64,000 nt of DNA, taken from the NCBI RefSeq assembly GCF_029917005.1, contig NZ_CP123967.1, positions 2,790,001 through 2,854,000 of the forward strand. Direction: 5' to 3'. Below, piece by piece: positions 1-8,284 of this stretch. The stretch's first letter is position 1, and each line of letters starts with the position of its first letter. The stretch is from Tessaracoccus lacteus (GTDB taxonomy: Bacteria > Actinomycetota > Actinomycetes > Propionibacteriales > Propionibacteriaceae). The notes beneath the pieces are model-generated. The model saw only the letters and a program-made list of their open reading frames with translations, did not search any database and was not told where the DNA came from. The translations under genes were made by a program, and so were the position numbers.

Positions 1-2
1 CC

Positions 3-1214
3 GAACTGCATCTGCGCGACGGTGAGACGCTCTACCTGCGGCACAGGGAGGACGCGATGCCGGACGCCGCGTTCGACGACGTCGTCGACGCCGTGGCCAG
101 CGCGACCACCACCCGCCCGTCGTGGGCGGCGCGCCACTCACAGCGCCTCGCTCTCGCCGTCACGATGTGCCTCCTCATCGGACTCCCGTTGCTGGTGCTG
201 CTGGCCCAACCCGCCGTCGACCCCGACCTGGCCCGTGTCGACCCGTCGGTGCGGATCCCGTTCATCCTGGCGGTCGCGGCAGCCGGGTTCCTGGGCTTCG
301 CCGCCTGCATCGGTGCCGTCGCGCTGGCACGAGCGGCGCGGGCGACCCAGACCGCGACGGCACTTGCGTGGTCGAGCTGCGCGCTGGCCGGAATCGCGGG
401 CTGGTTCGTCGCCGAGCCTTTCGCCGACGTGGTCCCACTGGCGGTGCGCGTGATCCTTGCGGCGTCGTTGATCCTGGTGGCCGCCACGGCCTGCGCCCTG
501 GGCGCGCGGGTCAGCGTCATGGCCCTGTGCGCGGTGGCCCTGACCGCGGTCCTCGTCGTCATCACGGCCGCGGCGATGCTGCTGTGGCCCGGGCATGACG
601 TCGCCGTCGCGGCCATCACCATGACCGCCATGGCGTTCGTGACGACCGCGCTGCCCTCGCTCAGCTACCGGGTGGCCGGCATCGCGCTGCCCAACCTGCC
701 CGTGACGACCGAGGCGATGCTGGCCGACGAGACGCCCGTGCAGCCGGACATCGTCGGCCGGGCGATCCTGGCCGACAAGCTGTTGGCGGCACTGCTCGCC
801 GCGGCGTCCGCGACGGCCGTGCTGGCGAGCCTGCTCGTGCTGACGCAGTCGTCGCTCTGGTCGACTCTGCTGGTGGTCTGCATCGCCGTGGCCTTCCTGC
901 TGCGCGCGAGGGCCTTCGTCGGTTTCAGTCAGCGGCTCTCACTGCTGCTCGGCGGCGGCGTGACGCTGGCGACGGCCCTCCTCGCGGTGGGCATTGCGGC
1001 TGCGGGGTCGCTGACGGGGATGGGCGTGGTGCTGCTGCTCTGCCTGGCGTTGACCTACGGGTTCGCGCACTACTCGGCCGCCACGTACAGCCGGATCCTG
1101 TCGCCGTCGTGGGGGCGCTGGGGCGATGTGCTGGAGTGGGTCGCGATCATCGGCATCGTGCCCTGCCTGCTCGGGGTGATGAACCTCTACACGTACTTCG
1201 GGACGCTGTTCTAG
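3..1214 (+). CDS. eccD: Type VII secretion integral membrane protein EccD, 5'-truncated by the window edge
   Basis: EccD is the polytopic membrane component that forms most of the transmembrane pore of the ESX secretion complex. The frame is open from base 3: codons before the ATG at 57 read ELHLRDGETLYLR, which looks like the end of the cytoplasmic ubiquitin-like domain, so that ATG is internal and the true start lies outside the window. After the conserved FDDVVDAVA linker follow about ten to eleven hydrophobic segments, typical of EccD, ending YLYTYFGTLF-like at the C-terminus. The 403 visible residues are most of a usual 450-510. The stop overlaps by 4 nt the end of the convergent gene at 1211. 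eccE and eccB nearby support the call; eccC and mycP are not visible and may lie to the left. Confidence 0.85.
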   Translation, partial: ELHLRDGETLYLRHREDAMPDAAFDDVVDAVASATTTRPSWAARHSQRLALAVTMCLLIGLPLLVLLAQPAVDPDLARVDPSVRIPFILAVAAAGFLGFAACIGAVALARAARATQTATALAWSSCALAGIAGWFVAEPFADVVPLAVRVILAASLILVAATACALGARVSVMALCAVALTAVLVVITAAAMLLWPGHDVAVAAITMTAMAFVTTALPSLSYRVAGIALPNLPVTTEAMLADETPVQPDIVGRAILADKLLAALLAAASATAVLASLLVLTQSSLWSTLLVVCIAVAFLLRARAFVGFSQRLSLLLGGGVTLATALLAVGIAAAGSLTGMGVVLLLCLALTYGFAHYSAATYSRILSPSWGRWGDVLEWVAIIGIVPCLLGVMNLYTYFGTLF

Positions 1215-1864
1215 CCGCCGAACAGCAGCCGGTACTCCTCGGCGGACGGGACCACGGTCACGGTCGCCACGCGCCGAAACGTTGCCATCGCGACCTCGGA
1301 GGCGCCGATGTCGGCGGCGGTTCTCACCTGCCCGGACGTCAACGCGTAGGCGCGGCGCAACTGTTCCGCCGCGCGCGACTCCAGCGGTGCGATCAGGGCA
1401 CCGTCGCTGGCCCGGAGCATCGCGACGGCGGCCGAGGCTCCGGGGTCGCCGACCGCGAGCACCGACTGCCACGCCCCCAGGCGCCGGGTGGCGGGGACGG
1501 CCTCCACCTCGTCGACGATGAGGCTCGGCCGGTAGGGACGCCCGCGTCCGGGCAGGGCATCGGCGTCGTGCAGCACGTCGACGGTGCCGCCCGCCGCGCG
1601 GACCGCGTCCGCCAGCGTCAGCCACCGCCGATGGTCGGCGGCGATGACGGACAGGTGCGCACCGAGGCACACCGCACGAAACGCGATGAGCCACGTCTGG
1701 AACTCAGGCAGCGCGACGAAGATACGGGTCGGTTGCGGCCTGAACAGGCTGAGCGTCATCGGCTGACCCGTGGGGCCGACGCCCAGCAGAAGTCCCGACG
1801 GGCCGGTCGACATGCGCCGCACCGTCCCCGGCGTCACCTGGTCCGTGAACGTGATCTCAGTCAT
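1211..1864 (-). CDS. Unknown protein coupled to eccE, probably ESX-associated
   Basis: I do not recognise this 217-residue protein. It has no signal peptide or clear membrane segment and looks like a soluble alpha/beta protein. The stretch GVGPTGQPMTLSLF followed by a hydrophobic strand and later SLIVDEVEAVPATRR loosely recalls degenerate FtsK/EccC-type ATPase domains, but no Walker A motif is present, so this is only a weak resemblance. Its ATG overlaps the eccE stop by 4 nt (ATGA), so it is translationally coupled to eccE, and its end overlaps the convergent eccD by 4 nt. That tight placement inside an ESX locus suggests it works with the secretion machine, perhaps as a cytosolic adaptor; this is inference from position only. 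Confidence 0.6.
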   Translation of the reverse strand: MTEITFTDQVTPGTVRRMSTGPSGLLLGVGPTGQPMTLSLFRPQPTRIFVALPEFQTWLIAFRAVCLGAHLSVIAADHRRWLTLADAVRAAGGTVDVLHDADALPGRGRPYRPSLIVDEVEAVPATRRLGAWQSVLAVGDPGASAAVAMLRASDGALIAPLESRAAEQLRRAYALTSGQVRTAADIGASEVAMATFRRVATVTVVPSAEEYRLLFGG

Positions 1865-3039
1865 CGCAGCTCATTTCGTCCGAGCGGCACGGTGGCGACG
1901 AGACCGGGCACCTGGACCCCGCCCGGCCGCCCCGTCCGCAGACCGGTGTGAAGCCCGGCCGCCAGCGCGTCGCCAGCGCGGGCCGCCTCGTCACGGTCGG
2001 GGGCGACGAGCCGGAGCGCGCCGCGTGGGCGATCACCCGGCGTGATGGTCAGAGAGGTGACGACGGCCATGGCCGGCAGCCCGGCCGACACGTCCAGCAG
2101 TTGCTGGTAGGCGGCGCTCGGGTCGACCGTCAGCCCCTCGACCGCGCGGGACTGGTGCACGAGCCCGTCCCCCACCCAGACGTCCCAGGCCTCGCGGCTG
2201 CGCGGCGAGGCACCCGCGTCGTCGGCGAGGGTGGTGAGCGCAAGGGCCTCGGCGATGCCGTCGGTATCCAGCGGGCGCGTCGCTACGCCACCACGCTTGA
2301 GGAGCGCCTGGGCGCGGTGCAGCCCGAACCGGAGGGTCGCGAACACGCCGACCTCCCCGGAGCCTCGACGCTCGACGGCTTCGAGACAGAGCCGGGGGTC
2401 GAGCCTCAGCGCGATCCAGGTTCTCCGGACTGCGGGCGGCGTCGCGTCCGCGACGATCCCCCGGTAGGCGTCCAGCGCCGGCGAACCCGCCGGCAGCATG
2501 GCGCCCGATGGCGCGGGGACGGTGAATGTGACGACCTGGATGCCGGCGAAAAGGACATCGTCCTGGCTGGTCAGGGCCGCGAGGCCAGCGAGATCGAGCA
2601 GCGCCCCGCCGTCGGCGAAGAGAGCATCATCCGCGGTCACCTCCAACACGCCGGTCCAGGCACCGCCGTCAGCGACCACGCCGATCTCGGTGTCGTGCGC
2701 ATCACGGATCTGCGTGAGCGCGAGCCGCGGGAGCCACTGGGTCAGCGGCACCAGCTCCGGTGCCTGCCCCGGGGCCACGACGACCAGTCGCTTCCGACGT
2801 CGGAAGGCGCGCCGGATACGGAGCGAGGCCGGCAGCGTACGCCCGTTGACCGGCAGGCTCAACACCAGCGCGACCAGCAGCACCGCGCCCGCCGCGACGA
2901 TCGACCACCATCGTCCCTGCCCGACGAGAACCACAAGGGCCACGGCCACGACCTGCCAGGCCACGACCATCAGCCTGAGCCGTGCGGCCCCGGCCCGCCG
3001 CGGGGTTCTCGAGCGTGCGGCATGGGTGCTGAGCAGCAT
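1861..3039 (-). CDS. eccE: Type VII secretion protein EccE
   Basis: EccE is the peripheral membrane subunit of ESX secretion complexes. The chosen start (MLLSTHAARS) is preceded by a strong GGAGGG ribosome site about 5 nt upstream; an ORF start 39 nt earlier lacks one. The 392-residue product has two N-terminal membrane helices within roughly residues 20-70 (VVAWQVVAVALVVLVG and WSIVAAGAVLLVALVL), followed by a basic segment and a long soluble domain, the usual EccE layout. It is the first gene of a two-gene minus-strand unit with the coupled unknown gene and is divergent from eccB. Sequence conservation in EccE is low in general, so the call rests on topology plus neighbours. Confidence 0.7.
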   Translation of the reverse strand: MLLSTHAARSRTPRRAGAARLRLMVVAWQVVAVALVVLVGQGRWWSIVAAGAVLLVALVLSLPVNGRTLPASLRIRRAFRRRKRLVVVAPGQAPELVPLTQWLPRLALTQIRDAHDTEIGVVADGGAWTGVLEVTADDALFADGGALLDLAGLAALTSQDDVLFAGIQVVTFTVPAPSGAMLPAGSPALDAYRGIVADATPPAVRRTWIALRLDPRLCLEAVERRGSGEVGVFATLRFGLHRAQALLKRGGVATRPLDTDGIAEALALTTLADDAGASPRSREAWDVWVGDGLVHQSRAVEGLTVDPSAAYQQLLDVSAGLPAMAVVTSLTITPGDRPRGALRLVAPDRDEAARAGDALAAGLHTGLRTGRPGGVQVPGLVATVPLGRNELR

Positions 3040-3188
3040 CCGCCCTCCGTCCTGGGGTCGGCGCCCGGCCGGCGCCACATCGGGCCCACTCTAGGAGTTC
3101 CGCGGGGCAGGCGTCGACGGTTCCGGCTGAGGCGGCACGGGCGCCCGTCCGACGGCTAGAGTGTCGCCGAACCGCACCCGAGACCAGG

Positions 3189-4592
3189 ATGGCCATGGCG
3201 ACGCGCAAGGACCTGCTGAAGGCTCAGTCCTTCACGTCGCGCCGCATGATCGCGGCGTTCGTCGACCGCGACCCCGACAACCCGACCCCTCCGCTGCGTC
3301 GCGTGGGCGTTGCGACGTTCGTCTCGGTCCTCCTCGGCGTGGTGCTGCTCGCCGGCACGGCGCTGTTCGGGATGCTCCGCGGCAGCCTGACCACCGACGA
3401 CTGGACCAGCGAGGACAACGTCATCCTGTCCGACACCACCTCAGGCATGCTCTTCGTCTACCGCGACAACCTGCTGTACCCGATGGCCGACGTCGCCTCC
3501 GCCCGGCTGCTGGCCGGCGGATCCGAGGCGACCGGAACGCCGCGGGTCATCGAGGTGACGACCGAGGCGCTGCGCGGCATCGCGCAGCAGCCCGAGGTCG
3601 GCATCGAAGGCGCCCCCCGTCAGCTTCCCGCTGTCGCCGATCTCGAGTCCTACCCGGTGCGGCTGTGCTCGACGGCGCCGTCGGGCCGGGGCCGCTACCT
3701 CACGCTCGAGTTCGGCTCGGACCAGGGCGGCACCCGCGACTTCGCGTTCGTCGCGAGAGCCTCCGACAAGACCGAGTACCTCGTGGCCGGTGGCCGCACG
3801 CATGAACTGTTCAGCCGACCCGGCGAGTCGTCAGGCCTTGCGCAGAACCTGCCGGTCGTCGAGCCGGGCGACTCCTGGATCACCGCACTGCCCACGGGCC
3901 AGCCGATCAACCCGATCGAGATCAACGGCTACGGCGAGCCCGCCCACAACAGCCCCCGCGGTCTCCGCGTCGGGCAGATGGCTGTCGTCGCCGGCACCGA
4001 CAGCGCACCGTCGCGCTACTACGTGCAACTCGACACCGGTCTCGCCGCCATCGCCTACCTCGACATGAAGCTCGTCCAGCAGCAGCAGGGCGACGACTCC
4101 CCGCCCGTGGAGATCAGCGACGCAGAGCTGGCCCCCTTCAAGGACCCGGACGTCGAGTCGGTGTCCTCCGACGACATCCCGATGTTCGAGTTGGAGGGCC
4201 CGACCGGCTACAACTCGCTCGAGGACGCATCCGTCTGCGCCGTCTTCTCGGGCGACGACCCGTCACGCGCCTCCTTGAGCGTCGGCCAGACAACGCCGGA
4301 CATTCCGGCCACCCAGGGACGCCCCAGCGAGGCCTACGTGGATGTCGTCTCCATCCCGACGCTGGGCGGCGCGCTCATGCGCAACTCGGAGTCCCTCGGC
4401 GACGACGGCGCAGCCACCCTCTTGCTGGACGGCCGCTCGTACGGCATCCCCACGATGGCCGCCCGCCGCGCGCTCGGGTACGGCGGTGTCACGCCGACGT
4501 CGGTGCCGTCCGGCCTGCTGAAACTGCTGCCGCCGGCCCTGCCCGCGGGGGTCTCGTTGGACGTGAGCTTCGTCACGGGCGTCGGCGAGTGA
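3189..4592 (+). CDS. eccB: Type VII secretion protein EccB
   Basis: EccB is a single-pass membrane protein of the ESX core complex with a large extracytoplasmic domain. The 467-residue product starts with the family signature MATRKDLLKAQSF (the initiator could be the ATG at 3189 or 3195), has a basic cytoplasmic segment, one membrane helix at about residues 40-61, and a long extracellular region. Two cysteines (RLCSTAP near residue 160 and SVCAVF near 350) match the disulphide pair known in EccB. The gene is divergent from eccE and is followed after 143 bases by two esx genes. Length is normal for the family. Confidence 0.88.
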   Translation: MAMATRKDLLKAQSFTSRRMIAAFVDRDPDNPTPPLRRVGVATFVSVLLGVVLLAGTALFGMLRGSLTTDDWTSEDNVILSDTTSGMLFVYRDNLLYPMADVASARLLAGGSEATGTPRVIEVTTEALRGIAQQPEVGIEGAPRQLPAVADLESYPVRLCSTAPSGRGRYLTLEFGSDQGGTRDFAFVARASDKTEYLVAGGRTHELFSRPGESSGLAQNLPVVEPGDSWITALPTGQPINPIEINGYGEPAHNSPRGLRVGQMAVVAGTDSAPSRYYVQLDTGLAAIAYLDMKLVQQQQGDDSPPVEISDAELAPFKDPDVESVSSDDIPMFELEGPTGYNSLEDASVCAVFSGDDPSRASLSVGQTTPDIPATQGRPSEAYVDVVSIPTLGGALMRNSESLGDDGAATLLLDGRSYGIPTMAARRALGYGGVTPTSVPSGLLKLLPPALPAGVSLDVSFVTGVGE

Positions 4593-4735
4593 CACGACTC
4601 TGACCGGCTAGGTACGGCTACTTGTTTCCCTGGAACAGGGGTGGCGGGTGACCCTGAACCGTTCTAATCTCGTGCCCGAGGCGGGGCCTAGGTGCACCCG
4701 ACATTCATCAGACGACCGTCGAAGGGACAGCGAGA
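4593..4735 (+). promoter_or_regulatory. Leader region upstream of the two esx genes
   Basis: These 143 bases between eccB and the first WXG100 gene contain no ORF. A short stem (CCCTG-GAA-CAGGG, about 4630-4642) is visible. The gap is wider than elsewhere in the locus, so the esx pair may have its own promoter, as secreted substrates are often expressed more strongly than the machine. No confident -35/-10 pair can be named. Confidence 0.3.
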
Positions 4736-5044
4736 ATGGCAGACAAGTCCGTAGACCGGGCAGCGATGCAGAAGGCATCGCAGCAGATCGAGGCAAAGCA
4801 CCAGCAGATCCATCAGCTGCAGACCCGCCTTCAGGGCCAGATGACCGACCTGTCCTCCCGCTGGCATGGAAACGCCTCCACGACGTTCCAGCAGGGCTAC
4901 CGCCAGTTCGACACGGAGTTCGAGAAGGTCAAGCAGGGCCTGGACAAGATCCACACCTCGCTCGTCGAGACTCTCCGCGAATACGGCCAGCGCGAGGACG
5001 AGAACCAGGCCACCGCAAACCAGATCGCCGGCCTCATCGGCTGA
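4736..5044 (+). CDS. WXG100 family ESX secretion target (ESAT-6/CFP-10-like)
   Basis: A 102-residue helical-hairpin protein of the WXG100 family, secreted by ESX systems as a heterodimer with its neighbour. It has the central turn motif W43-H-G45 and the C-terminal secretion signal Y83-x-x-x-E87 (YGQRE), and is rich in Gln and Lys with no signal peptide, as expected. It is followed 27 bases later by a second WXG100 gene, the usual esxB/esxA-like pairing. The eccB and eccD genes beside it point to the cognate machine. Confidence 0.9.
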   Translation: MADKSVDRAAMQKASQQIEAKHQQIHQLQTRLQGQMTDLSSRWHGNASTTFQQGYRQFDTEFEKVKQGLDKIHTSLVETLREYGQREDENQATANQIAGLIG

Positions 5045-5071
5045 CCGGCAGACGAAAGACACGGGAGAATC

Positions 5072-5362
5072 ATGAGCGACTCAACCATCTACTCCGTCTC
5101 CGGACTCCAGGAGGGGATCGCGAACCTGTCCGCGGCCCACAAGGAGCTCACCTCGCTGCTCGAGGAACTCAAGGGGGAGCTTTCCGTCTCCCTCGGCGCG
5201 TGGGAGGACAACGCCCGCAACGCCTACCAGGAGGTCCAGCGTTCGTGGGACGCCTCGGCCGCCAGGCAGCAGGACATCGTGCAGCGCATGCCCGTGCTGC
5301 TCGGCAACATCGCCGACGGGTACAACAGCACCGAGGCGCGCAACGCAGGCATCTGGGCCTGA
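5072..5362 (+). CDS. WXG100-like partner protein with a WED turn
   Basis: A 96-residue small helical protein, second of the esx pair. The turn that normally reads W-x-G reads W44-E-D46 (GAWEDNARNAY), so the glycine is replaced by aspartate, while the tryptophan, overall length and a C-terminal Y84-N-S-T-E88 (YxxxE) signal are kept. A ribosome site (GGGAG) precedes the ATG. It probably forms the heterodimer with the preceding WXG100 protein; both members here carry a YxxxE, whereas commonly only one partner has it. Confidence 0.85.
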   Translation: MSDSTIYSVSGLQEGIANLSAAHKELTSLLEELKGELSVSLGAWEDNARNAYQEVQRSWDASAARQQDIVQRMPVLLGNIADGYNSTEARNAGIWA

Positions 5363-5459
5363 CCTTCCCCAGACGGGTCTGCCCGGCCAGCTGGTCTCCC
5401 CCACCCGGTTCCCCCCATCCGGGTACGACCGCCCCGCTGGACAGGCCTGACAACTGAAT

Positions 5460-5481
5460 AGCCGGGGCCATTGCCCCGGCT
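5460..5481 (+). terminator. Hairpin terminator at the end of the esx pair
   Basis: A perfect 9-bp stem AGCCGGGGC / GCCCCGGCT with a CATT loop lies 97 bases after the second esx stop and 48 bases beyond the end of the convergent exporter gene. There is no strong T-tract, so it may act as a bidirectional or factor-assisted terminator. Confidence 0.6.
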
Positions 5482-5529
5482 CCACTTCGGAGGGTCCGGC
5501 GATCGTCGGGCCCTCCGTCGCGTCCGGGG

Positions 5530-6465
5530 TCAGGTCGCCGGGTCGCCGGGGCCGACGCCCTCCTTGGAGGAGCCCGACAGTGTCGTCGCGACCGAGGCCG
5601 CCAGGACCGCCACCATCGCCGGGATCTGCACGATGCTGAGGTGCTGCCCGAGCAGGAGCCAGCCGAAGATGCCCGCCACCACGGGCTCGAGGCTGAGGAG
5701 CACGCCGAACACGCGGGCCGGGAGGCGCCGCAGCGCCGCGAGCTCGAGCGAGTACGGGATCACCGACGACAGCAGAGCGACGCCGACGAGCGACAGCAAC
5801 AGGACCGGCTGATCGGCGAGCCTGCCGACGCTCGGCGCGGCCAGCGGAACCATGAGGGATCCGCCCACCAGCATCGCGATCGCCAGCGGCGCCTGCCCCT
5901 TGACCTCGGCGGCGACCGACTTGCCGGCGAGGATGTAGGCGGCCCAGAACCCGGCCGAGATGAACGCGAACAGCACCCCGACGGGGTCGAGCCCGCCGTC
6001 GGACGCGCTGGTCTCCGGGCTCTTCGAGAAGCCGAGGACGGCGACGGCCGCCGCCGCGACCAGCACCCAGGCGATGTCCCGCGCCCGCCGCGACAGCACG
6101 GCGGCAAGGACGAGCGGGCCGAGGAACTCGATCGTGACGGCGATGGCGAGCGGGATCCTGTCGATCGCCGCGTAGAAGGTTCCGTTCATGCCACCCAGGG
6201 CGATGCCGTAGAGCACGACGCGGCGCCACTGGCCCCTGGACCAGGCGCGGAGGGGCGGCCGGGTCAGCACCACGAGGATCGCCGAGGCCAGCAGCAGCCG
6301 GACGGCGGTCGTGAGCCAGGAGCCGACCTCGCCCATCACGGGCACCGCGATCGCGGCTCCGATCTGCAGCGACGTGCAGGAGCCGAGCACCATGGCGACT
6401 GCCCTGCCCTGCCCTGAGTTCCGGTTCACCCCGGCATTCTGTGGCCCGCGGGTCGGCGTGTCCAT
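5530..6465 (-). CDS. EamA/RhtA-family transporter
   Basis: A 311-residue polytopic membrane protein of the drug/metabolite transporter superfamily. About ten hydrophobic helices are arranged as two EamA repeats (roughly residues 20-150 and 165-300). Segments such as GMNGTFYAAIDRIPLAIAVTIEFLGP and SSVIPYSLELAALRRLP resemble RhtA, the inner-membrane threonine/homoserine exporter, so amino-acid or metabolite export is likely. Its substrate cannot be read from sequence. It is a single gene, 25 bases from the end of the glycosylase gene transcribed in the same direction. A start a little downstream is possible because the first 20 residues are polar and not conserved. Confidence 0.8.
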   Translation of the reverse strand: MDTPTRGPQNAGVNRNSGQGRAVAMVLGSCTSLQIGAAIAVPVMGEVGSWLTTAVRLLLASAILVVLTRPPLRAWSRGQWRRVVLYGIALGGMNGTFYAAIDRIPLAIAVTIEFLGPLVLAAVLSRRARDIAWVLVAAAAVAVLGFSKSPETSASDGGLDPVGVLFAFISAGFWAAYILAGKSVAAEVKGQAPLAIAMLVGGSLMVPLAAPSVGRLADQPVLLLSLVGVALLSSVIPYSLELAALRRLPARVFGVLLSLEPVVAGIFGWLLLGQHLSIVQIPAMVAVLAASVATTLSGSSKEGVGPGDPAT

Positions 6466-6490
6466 CGGGCGCCGGGGTTGCCCACGCCCG

Positions 6491-7354
6491 TTACTTCAGG
6501 AGCTTGGACATCCGGCGGTCGGCCAGCGGCTTGCCACCGGTCTGGCAGCCGGGGCAGTACTGGAGCGACGAGTCCGCGAAGGAGACCTCTGCGATGGTCG
6601 CGCCGCACTCGTCGCACGTCTCGCCCGCGCGGCCGTGCACGCGCATCGACGCGCGTTTGGCGTCCTTGAGGTCCGTCAGCGGCAGGCCTGCGGCCGCGTC
6701 GACGGCACCGCGGAGCACGGTGCGCATGGCCTCGTAGAGGGCCGCGCCGCCCGCCTCGTCGAGACTGTCTGCGGGCTTGAAGGGGCTGAGTTTCGCTGCA
6801 TGCAGAATCTCGTCGGAGTAGGCGTTGCCGATCCCGGCGAGCCGCTTCTGGTCGCGAAGCACGCCCTTGAGCTGCGAGCGGCCCGCGTCGGCCAGGACGG
6901 CGCGGAACGAGTCGAGGGTGAAGTCGTCGGCGAGCGGGTCGGGGCCGAGGGCCGCGATGCCGGGGACCTCGGCCGGGTCCGTCACGACATAGACAGCCAG
7001 GTGCTTCTGGGTGCCGGCCTCGGTCAGGGAGAAGCCGGAGTCGTCGTCGAGGACGATGCGCAGGGCAAGGCCGGACTTCCCGGGCCGCGCGGGGACCTTC
7101 GGCGCGACGTCGTGCCAGGTGACCCAGCCTGCGCGTGCGAGATGGAAGATCAGGTGCACGCCCTGAGCCTCGACGTCGATGAACTTCCCATGCCGTGTCA
7201 CGCGGTCGGTCTCGAGCCCGGCGAGCGCCTCCAGCCCGATCCGGAACGTCTTCAGGGCGGAGAAGGACACCAGGTGGCCGGACGCGATGACCCGTCCGCG
7301 GAGCTTGTCGTCGAGGGCGGACGCTACGGCCGCGACCTCCGGCATCTCGGGCAC
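6491..7354 (-). CDS. Fpg/Nei family DNA glycosylase / AP lyase
   Basis: Base-excision repair enzyme of the formamidopyrimidine/endonuclease VIII family, 287 residues. The N-terminus is the canonical (M)PEMPEV with catalytic Pro2 and Glu3, and Lys57 (RHGKF) matches the conserved lysine of the N-domain. A helix-two-turn-helix region (KGVLRDQKRLAGIGNAYSDE) and a C-terminal C4 zinc finger (CDECG and CPGCQ) follow. In standard Fpg and Nei the finger carries an arginine just before the second Cys pair; here that hairpin reads ADSSLQYCPGC with no arginine, so lesion preference may differ from classical MutM. The 5' flank is only 30 bases from aat. Confidence 0.85.
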   Translation of the reverse strand: MPEMPEVAAVASALDDKLRGRVIASGHLVSFSALKTFRIGLEALAGLETDRVTRHGKFIDVEAQGVHLIFHLARAGWVTWHDVAPKVPARPGKSGLALRIVLDDDSGFSLTEAGTQKHLAVYVVTDPAEVPGIAALGPDPLADDFTLDSFRAVLADAGRSQLKGVLRDQKRLAGIGNAYSDEILHAAKLSPFKPADSLDEAGGAALYEAMRTVLRGAVDAAAGLPLTDLKDAKRASMRVHGRAGETCDECGATIAEVSFADSSLQYCPGCQTGGKPLADRRMSKLLK

Positions 7355-7384
7355 GGGGCCTCCCTTCGGTGGGGTGCGTCCACT

Positions 7385-8122
7385 CTAGGCGAGGCGCAGG
7401 ACACCGCGGCCGGCCGCGACCGCGTCGTGCTCGGCGAGCAGCTCTGCGCCGGTGAGGGGCCCGAACCTGGTCCACGGCAGGGTCGGCAGCGTCAGGGCAT
7501 GCTCGAGGCGTCGCAGGTACTCGGCGCGCGGCACCTCGTAGGCGCCGAGCGTGCCGAGGTGCTCGGTGAGCCACTGCACGTCGAGGAGTTCGACCCCGAC
7601 GGCCGCGAGCTCGACGACCAACCGGATGAGGGCGACCTTGGAGGCGTCGCGGCCTCGCTCGTCGTCATGGAACATCGACTCCCCCGCGAAGAGACCCGCA
7701 ACGTGTACCCCGTACAGGCCGCCGACCAGTACCCCGTCGGCGTCCCACACCTCGACCGAGTGGACCCAGCCGGTGCGGTGGAGGTGCGAGTAGGCGGTGC
7801 GGATGCGCGAGTCGATCCAGCCGTCGGGCCTGGTCGGGGATCCGCAGGCCGCCATCACGCGCGGGAAGGCGTGGTCGACGGTGGTGGAGTACCGCTTCGC
7901 CATCTTGCGCAGCGACCGGGTGACGCGGACCCCGTCGATGGGGATGAGCCCGCGCTGCATCGGCGACCACCAGCCCATCGCCTCGCTGTCGAGCGGCATG
8001 GGGAAGACACCGGCGCGGTAGGCCTCCAGGGCGAGCGCGGCGTAGAACTCGTCGGAGTAGCCGATGAGGTCGCGGGCTGGCCACTGGTCCGGGGAACCGA
8101 ACAGCGCTGACAACACGTGCAC
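7385..8122 (-). CDS. aat: Leucyl/phenylalanyl-tRNA-protein transferase
   Basis: Cytoplasmic enzyme that adds Leu or Phe from charged tRNA to N-terminal Arg or Lys of proteins, creating N-degrons for ClpS/ClpAP. The 245-residue product has the family hallmarks: AYRAGVFPMP and WWSPMQRG near the N-terminus, a central GLYGVHVAGLFAGESMFH block, then DASKVAL and LLDVQWLTEHLGTLGA. The initiator is a GTG (MHVLSALFG); a second in-frame GTG two codons on is an alternative. It may be co-transcribed with the downstream glycosylase gene, 30 bases away. Confidence 0.93.
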   Translation of the reverse strand: MHVLSALFGSPDQWPARDLIGYSDEFYAALALEAYRAGVFPMPLDSEAMGWWSPMQRGLIPIDGVRVTRSLRKMAKRYSTTVDHAFPRVMAACGSPTRPDGWIDSRIRTAYSHLHRTGWVHSVEVWDADGVLVGGLYGVHVAGLFAGESMFHDDERGRDASKVALIRLVVELAAVGVELLDVQWLTEHLGTLGAYEVPRAEYLRRLEHALTLPTLPWTRFGPLTGAELLAEHDAVAAGRGVLRLA

Positions 8123-8284
8123 AGTCTGGCACCCGCCACCGACCAGCGGGCGACGCGCTCACGGGACGGCGTGGCCTGGCCGCGGGACTGCCCGCACGTT
8201 CCCCTGAACCGACCCCGTCCGCCCCCTGAGAATCCTGGATTGCGGATTCCACGTGTGACACTGTTGAAGGCGGAAGGAGGCCCG

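Noticed and set aside
32-631. Long minus-strand ORFs opposite eccD and in many other places
   Set aside because: They lie antisense to recognisable genes in GC-rich DNA, have low-complexity Arg/Ala/Gly/Pro composition and no motifs. They are composition artefacts.
5081-6229. A 382-codon minus-strand ORF overlapping the second esx gene and the exporter
   Set aside because: It is out of frame with both real genes and is Arg/Gly-rich nonsense; the exporter frame (5530-6465) shows clear membrane helices.
6311-8110. A 599-codon plus-strand ORF opposite the glycosylase and aat
   Set aside because: Both strands cannot be coding here; the minus strand has textbook Fpg and Aat motifs.
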